Assembly: GCF_023053635.1 (NCBI RefSeq)
Contig: NC_086175.1
Location: forward strand, 20,562,740-20,626,739
Direction: 5' to 3'
DNA length: 64,000 nt
From: Elgaria multicarinata webbii
Taxonomy: Eukaryota > Chordata > Lepidosauria > Squamata > Anguidae
The notes under the pieces were generated by a model, which saw only the letters and a program-made list of their open reading frames with translations, was not told where the DNA came from and made no database searches. This document shows positions 22,700-32,491 of this stretch, one piece after another. The stretch's first letter is position 1; every line of letters begins with the position of its first letter. Position numbers and translations under genes: made by a program.

Positions 22700-23092
22700 A
22701 GGACTGTCCAAAGCAGGGATGAGCAGGAAATAGCTCCCCAAATGTTTTGGACATCAACTCCCAGCATTCTTGACTATTAGGAGTTGAGGTCCAAGACGTC
22801 TGAGTATCTACCTTCTGCCCAGCCCTCAGCCAAACCAGCCTTCCCCAAGCTGGTGCCTCTGGTTCTGTTAAACTATACCTCCCATCAATACCAGCTAGTA
22901 TGGCTTCAATATCGGAGGCAGGATGCCTCTGAATGCCATTTGCTGGAGAACACAACCAGGAGGGTCCTACTGTTCTGCTTGTGAACTTCTCTTAAAACTC
23001 TGATTGACCACTGTGGGGCTAGACAGACCTTTGGTTTACTCTAGCCATGCAGTTTTTATGTTCATCTGGAGGATAACAGGTTGGGGAAGGCT
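22700..23092. mobile_element. Family F/G composite repeats
   Basis: A family F-like half-palindrome (CCAAATGTTTTGGACATCAAC / GGAGTTGAGGTCC) near 22737-22795 is followed by a longer unit. That unit opens CCTTCCCCAAGCTGGTGCC (22839) and closes AGGTTGGGGAAGG (23090). Between these arms lies a family G-like interior (GGATGCCTCTGAATGCCATT, TTGCTGGAGAACACAACCAG, CTGCTTGTGAACTTCTC). The whole is a relic with no coding capacity. Confidence 0.55.
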
Positions 23093-23542
23093 GTTCTAGA
23101 GAGCAAAGTGCCCCTGTCCAAATATAGAAGTCAAACCTCCACTAAGATATACATTTACTTTCTGACTTCAGATGCTTTTCTCTCTGTGTCTTCTGCATCC
23201 CCACTTAAAGCAATGTTCGACGTAACTTTGTCACAGTCGACTTTTATAATTATGTATAGATTCATCAACATGGGACAGAAAGCTGGCGACAGTGCCCTTC
23301 AAATGTTTACTTAACTCATAACTAATAGCTTCAGGTTGTACTTCAGTCCTGGAATCATTATCTAAAGCACAATTAAAAGAGCCCTGACATTTACTGAGAG
23401 CTCCATTTCATATTTACTAATGGATGCTATTCCATTCATTGTGGGGGGCTGTATAAGACCACAGCTGAGGTTCTGAGCAACGGTGCAGACTTCCTTCTTC
23501 TGAAGCAAGGACAAAGGTCACTTAACCCGTGGCCCCATCCCA
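23093..23542. other. Intergenic DNA, nothing recognised
   Basis: No supported gene, RNA or repeat family. Confidence 0.4.
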
Positions 23543-23673
23543 GGCAGGATCGACACTACTGCTTTAAAACAGTTTATAACAGTAGTGACAACTGTTGGGG
23601 CCCAGAACACACTCCAGATATAGTTTTCAAACCATTTTCTAAGTGTCATATCCTGCTTAGTGTAGATCTGGCC
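23543..23673 (-). mobile_element. Harbinger-like MITE (family D), CCA duplication
   Basis: An inverted copy of the 15889-16019 element: it starts GGCAGGATCGACACTACTGC and ends GCTTAGTGTAGATCTGGCC. Both flanks are CCA (23540-23542 and 23674-23676). Its length is the same as the first copy. The minus frame crossing it is not a gene. Confidence 0.8.
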
Positions 23674-23811
23674 CCAGTTTGACAAGTCTGTGAGATTCTG
23701 GGCTGCATCTGTGTCTCTCAGGTAAAGTTTCCCAAACATTCAAAAGCTGAGGCACATTTGTTTTCTCCGTTAAAACTCATTTACCTCTTACACATAAAAG
23801 GTTTAATTTTA

Positions 23812-24088
23812 GGCCCAAATTAGATGTGCACATCTGTATGAAACATGTGCTTCCCAATTTATCTATCAACACGAGAGTAGGGCGGTCTACTTTTATATCA
23901 AAATGAACACATGGTAGAGAGAAGAAAAACCCACCCTAATTCTCCGCCATACTTCAGCAATGGTAGCCCCATTTCCCTTTCAATATCTGAGCCAGGCTGA
24001 GGGAAAATGGTTTAAAGTAGATTTCATTCCCCTCTTCCACATTTTGAGTGTGCATTTTTAAAAAATAAATATTCATTCATCTAGTTTG
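23812..24088. mobile_element. Possible GGCC-ended MITE
   Basis: Left GGCCCAAATTAGATGTGCAC and right TTCATCTAGTTTGGC are roughly inverted. No target duplication is evident and the interior does not match other copies here, so this is tentative. Confidence 0.35.
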
Positions 24089-24108
24089 GCTCTCTAAACA
24101 AGAGTGGG

Positions 24109-24238
24109 AGAACCTGTGACCCTCCATAAGTTGTTGGACTCCCAACTCCTATCATCCTCAGCCAGCATAGCCAATGGTGATGGATTATGGATGTTGTAGT
24201 CCAATAACAGCTGAAGGGCCACTGGTTTCCCACCCCTG
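24109..24238. mobile_element. Family F hAT MITE relic
   Basis: It runs from CAAGAGTGGGAGAACCTGTG to GGTTTCCCACCCCTG, with inner mirrored blocks (TTGGACTCCCAACTCC / GTTGTAGTCCAA). The TIRs are diverged and no target duplication is clear. Confidence 0.6.
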
Positions 24239-24427
24239 TACAAGTCTAAGAACGTCCCTTTTTGCGATGTTTGAATTGATGGATAGAGGTTACTCCCAAG
24301 GCATTCCAGGAACTGTGGCTGGCAGGAAGTTGTGGAGAAAGTCTCATGGTGCTTTCCACCAAAATGCCACACATCCCCAAGTGTTACGGGTGGAGCGATG
24401 TAATGCAGCATCACACAGCATGGTGAC

Positions 24428-24702
24428 TAGAGTGACCATATGAAAAGGAGGACAGGGCTCCTGTATCTTTAACAGTTATATTGAAGAGGGAATTTCAGCA
24501 GGTGTCATTTGTATATATGGAGAACCTGGTGAAATTCCCTCTTCATCACACCAGTTAAAGCTGCAGGTGCCCTGCCCTCTTTTAAATCTGGTCACTCTAG
24601 TATAGCTCCTGCAGCTTTAACTGTTGTGATGAAGAGGGAATTTCACCAGGTTCTCCATATATACAAATGACAGCTCCTGAAATTCCCTTTTCTATGCAAC
24701 CA
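24428..24702 (+). mobile_element. Family B palindromic hAT MITE, copy 1 (3' truncated)
   Basis: It begins TAGAGTGACCATATGAAAAG and follows the family B order: GGACAGGGCTCCTGTATC, GAATTTCAGCAGGTGTC, the ATATATGGAGAACC block, AACCAGTTAAAGCTGCAGGT, the central GGTCACTCTAGTATAG, and the mirrored return. The outer right arm is lost after CCTGAAATTCCC. It is the only copy far from the 37.5-44.4 kb cluster. Confidence 0.85.
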
Positions 24703-25316
24703 TGCATACCATTTGCAGCTTCGCGGTGCCACCGAGGAGGGGAGGGGAACTGAACCTACTTATGGCTGTGAGCCCCATTTGCAGGCATTTTCAGCTGGCT
24801 AGGGTGAGTGAGCATTCAGAGCCACTGTTGCGGTAATGGGTAATGCCTGAGGCTCCCCAGTTACGAGTCTTGTGGTCCAGCTGGGGGTTACCATTGAGGC
24901 CAACCTTCCTCACCCAATCGGAGTCTCGCGGCACGAGGAGGAGTGACACGGAAGGCCTCCCTAACTCAAAAGGGGGGAGCCTGGGAGGTGGCGAACGTAC
25001 TGGCACCACTCTCAGGCTGTGAATGTCTCACCCGATTAAACCATGACAGGTTGCCATATTTGAGAAGATGCCCACTTAGGCTTTCTCCTTCTGCAGATCT
25101 ATCAATAAAAGTGGCCCTGTTTAAATACCAGTCTTGTGTCTGCCTCGTTAATTCCCATACTCCACATTCCCGCAGCTATACTCCTTTTAGTCGTTATTGT
25201 ATCTCTTTGAATTTTAGGATTTCTTTGGCATTGAACATACTTGCAATATGTCGTTGGGTTGCCTCGGTCACTTTTGCGCGGAGTGAGTGATGCAGTGCCA
25301 TTTCTAGGCACTGCAT
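24703..25316. other. Intergenic DNA, nothing recognised
   Basis: A moderately GC-rich stretch near 24770-25030 and ordinary sequence after it. The 115-codon plus frame at 24943 has no domain. Confidence 0.4.
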
Positions 25317-25437
25317 ATCTGCCTTCCCCAACCTGCCATGTGTTGGAATACAACTCCCACAATTCCTAGCCAGCCATTGGGAAAGACGGGAGTTTCAGTT
25401 CAACACATCTGGAGGACGCAAGGTTGGGGAAGGCAGC
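25317..25437. mobile_element. Family F-like palindromic MITE
   Basis: The ends CTGCCTTCCCCAACCTGCC and AGGTTGGGGAAGGCAG are inverted repeats, and the inner blocks (GGAATACAACTCCCAC / GGGAGTTTCAGTTCAACAC) also mirror. Confidence 0.65.
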
Positions 25438-25499
25438 TGGATGTCATTTGCCAGTAAGTTCCCCCACCCCTGTGTTCAATAGAACGTACTTCTTTAAGT

Positions 25500-25640
25500 G
25501 AGTCATATCCAGATTTCATGATACTTAGAGTAGACCTATTAAAATCAATGGGACTTAAGTTAATCAGTATTAGCTTACATCCCATTGCCTACAATGGGTC
25601 AACTCTGAGCAGGACTAAATCTAGATCTAACCCAGTGTGT
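25500..25640. repeat. Palindromic interspersed repeat relic
   Basis: AGAGTAGACCTATTAAAATC and CAATGGGACTTAAGTTAATC are mirrored by CAATGGGTCAACTCTGAGCA after a short centre. Similar degenerate phrases occur at 12660, 17120, 36110 and 40850. Confidence 0.45.
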
Positions 25641-26348
25641 CTAGAACTGCAGGCATAGTAGTTAGGCATACAAGTTGTTGGCTGGATCATGCCCCAGATC
25701 TGGCATGTATGTGGTTCCAACTATCTGACTGTATTTGTTAGCACAGTTGGGTTGAGTGTGGGGAAAAATGTGTTTGAGGTTTTGAAGCTAGATTGGTAGA
25801 CAACAAAAGAGGACTTCACAAGTAGAGGTCAAGATGACTCAAATTCAGACAGGAGAATATGAACTGAAGAGTTATTGAATTAAGTGGGTTTTCTTGGATG
25901 CAGCCTTCCAAACTCAGGATAAACAAACTATTCCAAAATCCCCCAAAGACCTTCTAAATGTTTTCAACCAGTTTTGATGCTAAGCCTCCCAAGTTCAAAA
26001 ATTAGACTTTACATCGCGACTCGGGAGGTCTGTCAGCAGAGTACAATGTAAATCCCTCACATGAGAAGAACCCTAAAATGCAGGTGGAGGAATATTTGAG
26101 CAATTTATTCACCAACACAGTTAATTGACCCCCAGGGTATGAATATTTTAAAACTCTCCCTTTCACCCCCCCTTTTTTGTGTGCAAGGAATATAATGTTA
26201 AAAATGATTGAATGCTGACTCAAATCTTGAACTGACCAAGTCAAATACTTCGGTGCACTTGGTGCTTCTAGGTACAACCGGGCAGCCATGTCAGAGGTGC
26301 CACTATATTTGAGGCCCCCTTGGGCAAAGCTGCTTTCTTATTCCTCCT
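25641..26348. other. Intergenic DNA, nothing recognised
   Basis: No gene, RNA or repeat family is supported. Confidence 0.4.
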
Positions 26349-26375
26349 CTATGATGATGATGATGATGATGATGA
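26349..26375. repeat. (ATG)n microsatellite
   Basis: Nine ATG/GAT units. They give poly-Met or poly-Ser frames. Confidence 0.95.
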
Positions 26376-26477
26376 TTTACCTTGCAGTGGTTGTGGCAGC
26401 TTCTTCTCCTCATCTTCCACCCCAGAAGCCGAGTGGTGATTGCATCCAGGCTGCTCTGGGGTCAGAGGGCAGGGTGC

Positions 26478-26572
26478 AACCTTCCCCAACCTGGTGCTCC
26501 CCAGATGTGTGGGCTGATGCTGGCTGGGAGTTGCAGTCCAAAACATTTGGAAGTCACCAGGTTAGGCAAGGC
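26478..26572. mobile_element. Family F-like palindromic MITE
   Basis: CCTTCCCCAACCTGGTGCTCC is mirrored by CACCAGGTTAGGCAAGG, with inner blocks CCCAGATGTG and CAAAACATTTGG. It lies immediately left of another family F copy. Confidence 0.6.
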
Positions 26573-26582
26573 AGCTGTAGAG

Positions 26583-26704
26583 CAGGATTGGGCAGGTGGT
26601 TTCCCCTTATAACTCTCATCAGCCCTAGCCAACATAGCCAATGGTGAGGAATCGTGGGAGTGGTAGACCAAAACACCTAGAGGGCCACAAGTTGCCCATC
26701 TCTG
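26583..26704. mobile_element. Family F hAT MITE with perfect 8-bp duplication
   Basis: A 122-bp element that starts CAGGATTGGGCAGGTGG and ends CAAGTTGCCCATCTCTG. Both sides carry CTGTAGAG (26575-26582 and 26705-26712). The interior has the mirrored CTCTCATCAGCCC / GAATCGTGGGAGTGGTAG blocks. It is the best target-site evidence for family F. Confidence 0.9.
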
Positions 26705-26720
26705 CTGTAGAGGCTATGAG

Positions 26721-26721
<1 letters not shown>

Positions 26722-26765
<44 letters not shown>

Positions 26766-26766
26766 T
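26722..26766. repeat. (AAT)n microsatellite
   Basis: About 14 AAT units. Confidence 0.95.
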
Positions 26767-27409
26767 ATTTATGGGAGGTGGTCGTTACTTTCTTGTGATT
26801 GCAGGGGTTAAGTTTTTTAAAGACGCCTGAGCTTCAGCCTCTTATCCACTTTTATTCCGAAACCATTCTGCAAGTAGAAACCCGCAGATTCTTTCACGCC
26901 ATGTTTCCAGAAGAAGTTCTGTTGATAAAAAACAAAACAAAGCGGAATGCACTTTGCCTCTTGGAGAAGGCTCATGCAGGCCAGTTTCTACATTGCCGTC
27001 GGCTGGTGCTGTAAACCTCTTTGGTCGGTGGCATAAAACCCAACCAACGCTCCACTTTATGGTGTTTGCTTTTGCAACCCTCGCTTTGGGGCTCATTGTG
27101 TGTCATCAAGCAGAGCTCCATTTACTTGCTTTCAAAGAGAATATGCCATATGCAGTGAGAGGGAGCACTGTAAAAAGTCAAAACCATCAAGGACAAGAGT
27201 GAAAGGGGAAGGGGGCAGCTCGGGAGGCAAATCATAGCATTTGTTGTGAAATAACCGTAATGGTATGAGCAACTGAGAAGTGTTTTTTTCTCTATGCAGA
27301 TATCATTGAAACTACCATTGTAAACTTGCTTGGTGCTCATTCATTTCAATAGGGCATAAGTATACCCACCCACCCACCCACTCTCCACTACAGATGACAC
27401 CCTTTCCTG
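26767..27409. other. Intergenic DNA, nothing recognised
   Basis: No supported gene, RNA or repeat family. A short CCCA repeat is near 27366-27380. Confidence 0.4.
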
Positions 27410-27485
27410 CATTTTTGTGAACCGCCCAGAGAGCTTCGGCTATTGGGCGGTATAAAAATGTAATAAATAAAATAAAAATAAATGA
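27410..27485 (+). mobile_element. L2-type LINE 3' tail
   Basis: It contains GTGAACCGCCCAGAGAGC, TTCGGCTATTGGGCGGTATA and AATGTAATAAATAAAATAA. Only the tail is left. Confidence 0.85.
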
Positions 27486-27650
27486 ATAATTCCTGTTAGC
27501 GTGGCAAGTTGCCAATGTAATTGTAATGTAATCTGCCAGGGTAATGTGCAGGGCCAGCCTTGCCATAAGGCAGGATGAAGCAACCTGCTTCAGGCGGCTT
27601 CATTAAGGCGATGGTTGGAAATAGAAACATAGGGAGCTGCCTTACGTACT

Positions 27651-27784
27651 GGCCCCATTCAGACCACACGCTAAACCATGCTGCTTAACCACAAAATGGT
27701 TAACAGGATGCATTGACCTTAATGCATTCCATTAACCATTTTGTGGTTAAGCAGCGTGGTTTAGCGTGTGGTCTGAACCAAGCC
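27651..27784. mobile_element. Palindromic GGCC-type MITE
   Basis: The arms GGCCCCATTCAGACCACACG..GCTGCTTAACC and their near-perfect inverse (GGTTAAGCAGCGTGG..GTGTGGTCTGAACC) run for about 60 bp around a CCTTAATGCATT centre. The shape matches the 20288-20530 element. The target duplication is not certain. Confidence 0.7.
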
Positions 27785-27865
27785 ATCGAGTCAGTCTACT
27801 GGTCCATCTAGCCCAGGACTGTTAACATGACTGGCAGCAGCTCTCCAGGTTTCCAGGCAGAGTAC

Positions 27866-27866
<1 letters not shown>

Positions 27867-27909
<43 letters not shown>

Positions 27910-27911
27910 TA
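27867..27911. repeat. (ATT)n tail of an inverted L2
   Basis: About 14 TTA/ATT units at the 3' end of the minus-strand L2 that follows. Confidence 0.9.
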
Positions 27912-28566
27912 TTTATATAGCACCATCAATGTACATGGTGCTGTACAGAGTAAAACAGTAAATAGCAAGACCCTGCCGCATAGGCTTACAATCTAATAAA
28001 ATCATAGTAAAACAATAAGGAGGGGAAGAGAATGCAAACAGGTACAGGGTAGGGTAAGCAGGCACAGGGTAGGGAAAAACTAACAGTAGAAAGTAACAGT
28101 AGAAGTCTGCACAACATCAAGTTTTAAAAGCTTTAGGAAAAAGAAAAGTTTTTAGTTGAGCTTTAAAAGCTGTGGTTGAACTTGTAGTTCTCAAATGTTC
28201 TGGAAGAGTGTTCCAGGCGTAAGGGGCAGCAGACGAAAATGGACGAAGCCGAGCAAGGGAAGTAGAGGCCCTTGGGCAGGCGAGAAACATGGCATCAGAG
28301 GAGCGAAGAGCACGAGCAATAGTGTGAGATGAGAGAGGAGAGATAGGAAGGAGCTAGACCGTGAAAAGCTTTGAAGGTTAACAGGAGAAGTTTATATTGG
28401 ATTCTGAAGTGAATTGGAAGCCAATGAAGAGATTTCAGAAGCGGAGTAACATGGTCGGAGTGGCGAGCTAAGAAGATGATCTTTGCGGCAGAGTGGTGAA
28501 CAGAAACCAACGGACTGATGTGAGAAGAAGGAAGGCCAGAGAGAAGAAGGTTGCAGTAGTCCAACC
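27870..28566 (-). pseudogene. L2-clade LINE 3' end with reverse-transcriptase C-terminus
   Basis: Minus-strand reading begins MDYCNLLLSGLPSSHISPL and continues with HHSAAKIIFLARHSDHVTPL and LKSLHWLPIHFRIQYKLLLL, which is the conserved region downstream of the polymerase domain in L2/CR1 proteins. After the break at 28295 the same reading resumes as SSDAMFLACPRASTSLARLR, then AAPYAWNTLPEHLRTTSSTT and QLKTFLFPKAFKT before a stop. A 3' UTR with a TATATAAATAA tail follows. The copy is 5' truncated at about 28566 and lies inside an older repeat. One in-frame interruption is visible. Not a functional gene. Confidence 0.85.
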
Positions 28567-28789
28567 AACTTCCCTAGTCCTACCTGGAGATGCCAGGGAT
28601 TGAACCTCAGGGCTGTCTTAACATTGTCTTTGCCCCGGGGTAGCTCCGAAGTTGCGCTGCACTGGTTATATGACGCAGCCGCCGATCCAAAACCACCCTG
28701 GGGCAAAGAGCCAAAGACCTGCAGCAGAAAAGTTGAGGACTTATCCTGACTTTTCCTGCTCGAGTGAGGTCAGTGCTGCTCTTCCCTGT

Positions 28790-29257
28790 CTGTCCTTGCT
28801 TTGGTGCTGTACAGAATATATAAATAAAACAGCAATACCCTGCCTAGAGGTTTACAGTCTAAAATCACATTAAAACATATGAAGGGAGGAAGGGGTGACA
28901 CAAAACAGAAATAAAGGGAATAATCATAGCAATGAGAACAGTAAATCAGGCTAAAATACCCAAAGCTATGGAAAACAGATGAGTTTTCAAACACATTTTA
29001 AAACCTAAGATGGAACTCGTAGTTCATAGATGCTCTGGAAGAGCCTTCCAAGCAAACGGGGCAGCCAAAGAGAACGGGCGAAGCCGGGCAAGAGGGGTAG
29101 AAACTCTTGGGCGGGAGAGCAACATAGCATTTGAAGAACGGAGGATACGAGGGGGATGGTAGAGTGAAATGAGAGAGGGCAGATAAGAAGGCACAAGACC
29201 ATGACACGCTTTGAATGTCAGCAAAAGAAGCTTATATAGAATTCTATAAGGAATTCT
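28790..29257 (-). pseudogene. Second L2-clade LINE 3' end
   Basis: The minus strand encodes RILYKLLLLTFKACHGLVPS, then YLPSLISLYHPPRILRSSNA, LARLRPFSLAAPFAWKALPE and HL. This is the same C-terminal protein region as the copy ending at 28566, but diverged from it (LLSRPRVSTPLARLRPFSLA against LACPRASTSLARLRPFSSA), so it is a separate insertion. A 3' UTR follows, with GTACAGAATATATAAATAAA near its end. 5' truncated at about 29240, with a 12-bp duplication (TTATAGAATTCC) at the break. Confidence 0.8.
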
Positions 29258-29293
29258 ATAATCCCCACTAGGAATAATCCTAGTGGGGATTAT
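29258..29293. repeat. Perfect 16-bp hairpin
   Basis: Arms ATAATCCCCACTAGGA (29258-29273) and TCCTAGTGGGGATTAT (29278-29293) are exact reverse complements around the four-base loop ATAA. It lies next to the 5' break of the L2 copy. Confidence 0.95.
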
Positions 29294-30052
29294 TCACTGC
29301 CACTCCACACCACTAATACTGTGGGGTTTGGCGGCCTTGCAGCACCCACTTGACCCCATGAAGACAGGCCCCTGAGATTTTATGCATGCAAAGCAGGTGC
29401 TATACAGCTGAGCTGTGGTCCCTTCTGAAGGCAGGAATGGGTTTCTTAATGGTGCAGCAAGATTTTTTAAAGTGTTGGTTGGAGTGGTTGTGGCGGGGGT
29501 GGGGGTGGGGGGGAAGGACACCACTTGGGGTCCACTTCAGGTAGCAAAATATCTTAGGTTGGCACTGGTAATGTGCAACTCTTCCCTGATAAGGAGATCG
29601 ATGGAAATATGATGGCTTATTACATACGTACCAAAGCACACTCCGGTGGCAACCAAGCTTTCACAAGAAAAGAAAGAGCAATAAATGTTACAAGGGGAAA
29701 TGCTTTTTGCTGATAAAAAGACTGAGCGGATGGCAAGTTACAAAAGCCCCTCGAGGGAGATAACCTTGGGACGCACCTGTATATAAAGATTAAACAGCAA
29801 CCTGCGCATGGAGATTTATAGAGCTTATCGAGTGCCCGGGTTTCACTATTTACATTTACAAAACTCAACTTTATTACGGGTTTCTCTCTGTTATTATTCC
29901 ATACCATACAGAAACCATCATGTGCAAAGAAAAAAAAAATCAGTTAAGGTTGTGGTGGTGGGGGACGGTGTATCTAGGAGGGTTTTCAAAGGCATTTTAT
30001 GGAAGGTTGGCCCACATGACCTCAAAAGATAAGCAACTGCCACACACATATC
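29294..30052. other. Intergenic DNA, nothing recognised
   Basis: It includes a G-rich tract near 29492-29513. No gene or repeat family is supported. Confidence 0.4.
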
Positions 30053-30111
30053 ACACACACACACACTACAGACGTACACACACACACACACACACACATA
30101 CACACACACAC
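30053..30111. repeat. (CA)n microsatellite, interrupted
   Basis: CA-rich tracts interrupted by CTACAGACGT and TACA. Confidence 0.9.
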
Positions 30112-30521
30112 CAGGCCTGCTCATGACTCACCAAGTTAAACACAGCTCACCAAGGGCTCCATAAACTTGGTTTTGGTGTCTGTAGTGAAGTTGTCAAGCT
30201 CTTGGCAGCCCATAATAAATAAAGGATAGGCTGTGTTCAGCATTTGGAAGAAAAAAGAAAGAGGGAGAAAGTGTTTCAGATTTCATGTAAACGTAAGCCA
30301 ATAGTCTGTTAAGAAATGAAGGGAATGGATTGGACTGTGCACCTTTGCCAGTCCAAAGCAATCCCAGTCTTGCGTCTGGCCAGGGGGGCGTCTAGAAGCT
30401 CTATTAACCTCGTAGTGGCTGCACAGTGGCACTGCGTTGTTTATATGATGCAGCCTCCAATGCAGCCATATCGGGCTTCCCCCCACAAAACTGCACATTT
30501 TCAAAATGCCGATTTACTCAA
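30112..30521. other. Intergenic DNA, nothing recognised
   Basis: No supported gene, RNA or repeat family. Confidence 0.4.
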
Positions 30522-30541
30522 GGCTCATTTACACCAAGCAG

Positions 30542-30658
30542 GGCCAGATCTACACTACTGCTTTAAAGTGCTTTATAACAGTTTTATAGCGCTTTAAAGC
30601 AGTTAAAGCGCTTTATAACTGTTATAAAGTGCTTTAAAGCAGTAGCGTAGATCCGGCC
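30542..30658. mobile_element. Palindromic Harbinger-like MITE with CAG duplication
   Basis: A 117-bp near-palindrome that starts GGCCAGATCTACACTACTGC and ends GCAGTAGCGTAGATCCGGCC. CAG flanks both ends (30539-30541 and 30659-30661). Removing the insert and one CAG restores the family D sequence CCAAGCAGGATATT seen uninterrupted near 31100. This is a direct filled-versus-empty-site comparison. Confidence 0.9.
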
Positions 30659-30685
30659 CAGGATATTCCACTATGAAAGTGGTAT

Positions 30686-30962
30686 TTTATTTATTTATTT
30701 ATTACATTTTTATACCGCCCAATAGCCGAAGCTCTCTCGGCGGTTCACAAAAATTAAAACCATAATAAAACAACCAACAGGTTAAAAACACAAATACAAA
30801 ATACAGTATAAAAAGCACAACCAGGATAAAATAACGCAGCAAAAATTGATATAAGATTAAAATACAGAGTTAGAACAGTAAAATTTACATTAAAGTCAAA
30901 ATTAAGTGTTAAAATACTGAGAGAATAAAAAGGTCTTCAGCTGGCGACGAAAGGAGTACAGT
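30686..30962 (-). mobile_element. L2-type LINE 3' end inside family D
   Basis: It starts with TTTATTTATTTATTACATTT and CCGCCCAATAGCCGAAGCTC on the plus strand. The minus-strand coding end (YSFRRQLKTFLFSQYFNT then stop) lies near 30910-30962, the same protein end as the copy at 51618-51898. Confidence 0.85.
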
Positions 30963-31272
30963 GTATGAAAGCAGTATATAAAAGGCAGGAGCCACACTGC
31001 TGCTTTATAGCAGTATTGGAGTGCACTGCAGGATTTACACTACTGCTTTATAGTGGTACTGAAGTGCACTCGCAACTTTGGGGCCCATGACACATCTACA
31101 CCAAGCAGGATATTCCACTATGAAAGTGGTATGAAAGCGGTACATGGTACGTGTCAATGGGCCCCAGCAGTTGTCAGTGCACTTCAATACTGCTATAAAG
31201 CAGTAGTGTGGCTCCTTCCGCCTTATACCACTTTCATAGTGCAATATCCTGCTTGGTGTTGATGAGCCCTGA

Positions 31273-32443
31273 GACTTCTAGCTTTGCTGCAAGGTCACCA
31301 TGTTGTTTCAGAGCGTTTAGACACCTCCCTGCTTCAGTTTGGGTTATCCAGTGAGCCTAAGCGTGGGAACGCAAGGCAGGGGGTGGAAATGGCTGCCGGT
31401 GCTGCAGTTTTTCCTGGTTGGATAGTTTGCGCTCCCTCCTGCCCTGTCTAGCTTTTTCAATTTCGCCTCCCAGCAGTGACGCTGTGGGCTTTTGAGCTAA
31501 TCAACTTCCAACGTGGTATCATATAGACACCTCTCCAGGTTTAATATTCTTATAGTATGGAGTGTTCATGTAAAACATTTGAGCCACATCTGACAGTGCA
31601 ACTGAGTTGAGGACTCATAGGGAGAGCCTATGGCAGCATCAGGCAGAGCGAGGCAGATGGGTGGTGAGGAGAAGGCAGCAGTGTGGAAGCAACCCGTCTT
31701 GTCCTCCACTGCAGGCAGCAAAATGTCTTGTGTGGCAGCCTCCACCACCACAGCAGAACACCAGACTTCACAGTTCTACAAAGAGGGATCCACAGTGCTA
31801 AGGAAGCAGCAGACCCAGCTAACCTCAAGCACTTGGCAACAGGAGGTGCTGCTGAGCCAAGCAGAAGATGGGACTCCAGGTTGAACCCAAAAGGTGGATG
31901 GCTTCCTAACTTACTGGCCACCTGGCAGCTTTGAGTGGGAAGTAGTGGGCTGAATTCAATCAGAGGCTCTCAGTTGCCGACCCTTTCTCTCGGGAGACTG
32001 CTAAGCTCTGTTCCTGTTCCATTTAATTTAAAAACAACAGCAAACCCCCAAACCCCCCCCCCCCATACACATTGTTCTGGACTCTTCACGTTGCGCTTGT
32101 GAAACCAGAATGAGCACAAAGGATGAGACAATTCCGCTTTTGTTTAATCAAATGGAAGACGTAACTTTCCAGACACAGACAACATGTCGAGCGGGTGTCT
32201 TGTGTGGGTGTTCATTGGAAAGCTCAGACTAAGTGGGAAGAGAAGCCGTTTGGACTTACAGTACTGTTGGGGAAACAAAAATATTAACTCCAGACAACAG
32301 CCTGAAATGGAACAATTAACCTATTGTCAGGAAGGCAATAGAACATCTTCAATATAAGGGGGCCGCGGGACTGTATCAGTTATTAGTAGCCCAGCCAGTA
32401 AGAATCTCATTACAATCTACATATGGCTTAGCTTTAAGAACAT

Positions 32444-32446
<3 letters not shown>
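31273..32446. other. Intergenic DNA, nothing recognised
   Basis: No supported gene. A poly-C tract lies near 32053-32065. The 61-97-codon frames near 31566-31934 on both strands overlap each other and have no domain. Confidence 0.4.

Positions 32447-32488
<42 letters not shown>
32447..32488. repeat. (AT)n microsatellite
   Basis: About 21 pure AT units, self-complementary. Confidence 0.95.

Positions 32489-32491
<3 letters not shown>

Larger units (their letters stand above)
27590..28620. mobile_element. Family G repeat split by a MITE and an L2
   Basis: Three pieces read as one older repeat: ACATAGGGAGCTGCCTTACG (to 27650), CATCGAGTCAGTCTACTGGT..GGTCCATCTAGCCCAGG to about 27865, and CCCTAGTCCTACCTGGAGAT with GCCAGGGATTGAACC from about 28567. 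The first gap holds a palindromic MITE and the second an L2 3' end, so the host repeat is older than both. Confidence 0.6.
30522..31268. mobile_element. Family D MITE block hosting two insertions
   Basis: The outer element starts GGCTCATTTACACCAAGCAG and ends CTTGGTGTTGATGAGCC. Inner parts repeat the family D words: CCACTATGAAAGTGGTATG, GGAGCCACACTGCTGCTTTA, GGGGCCCATGACACATCTAC and CAGCAGTTGTCAGTGCAC. It is interrupted by a palindromic MITE (30542-30658) and an L2 tail (30686-30962). It may be two adjacent or rearranged family D copies. Confidence 0.65.
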
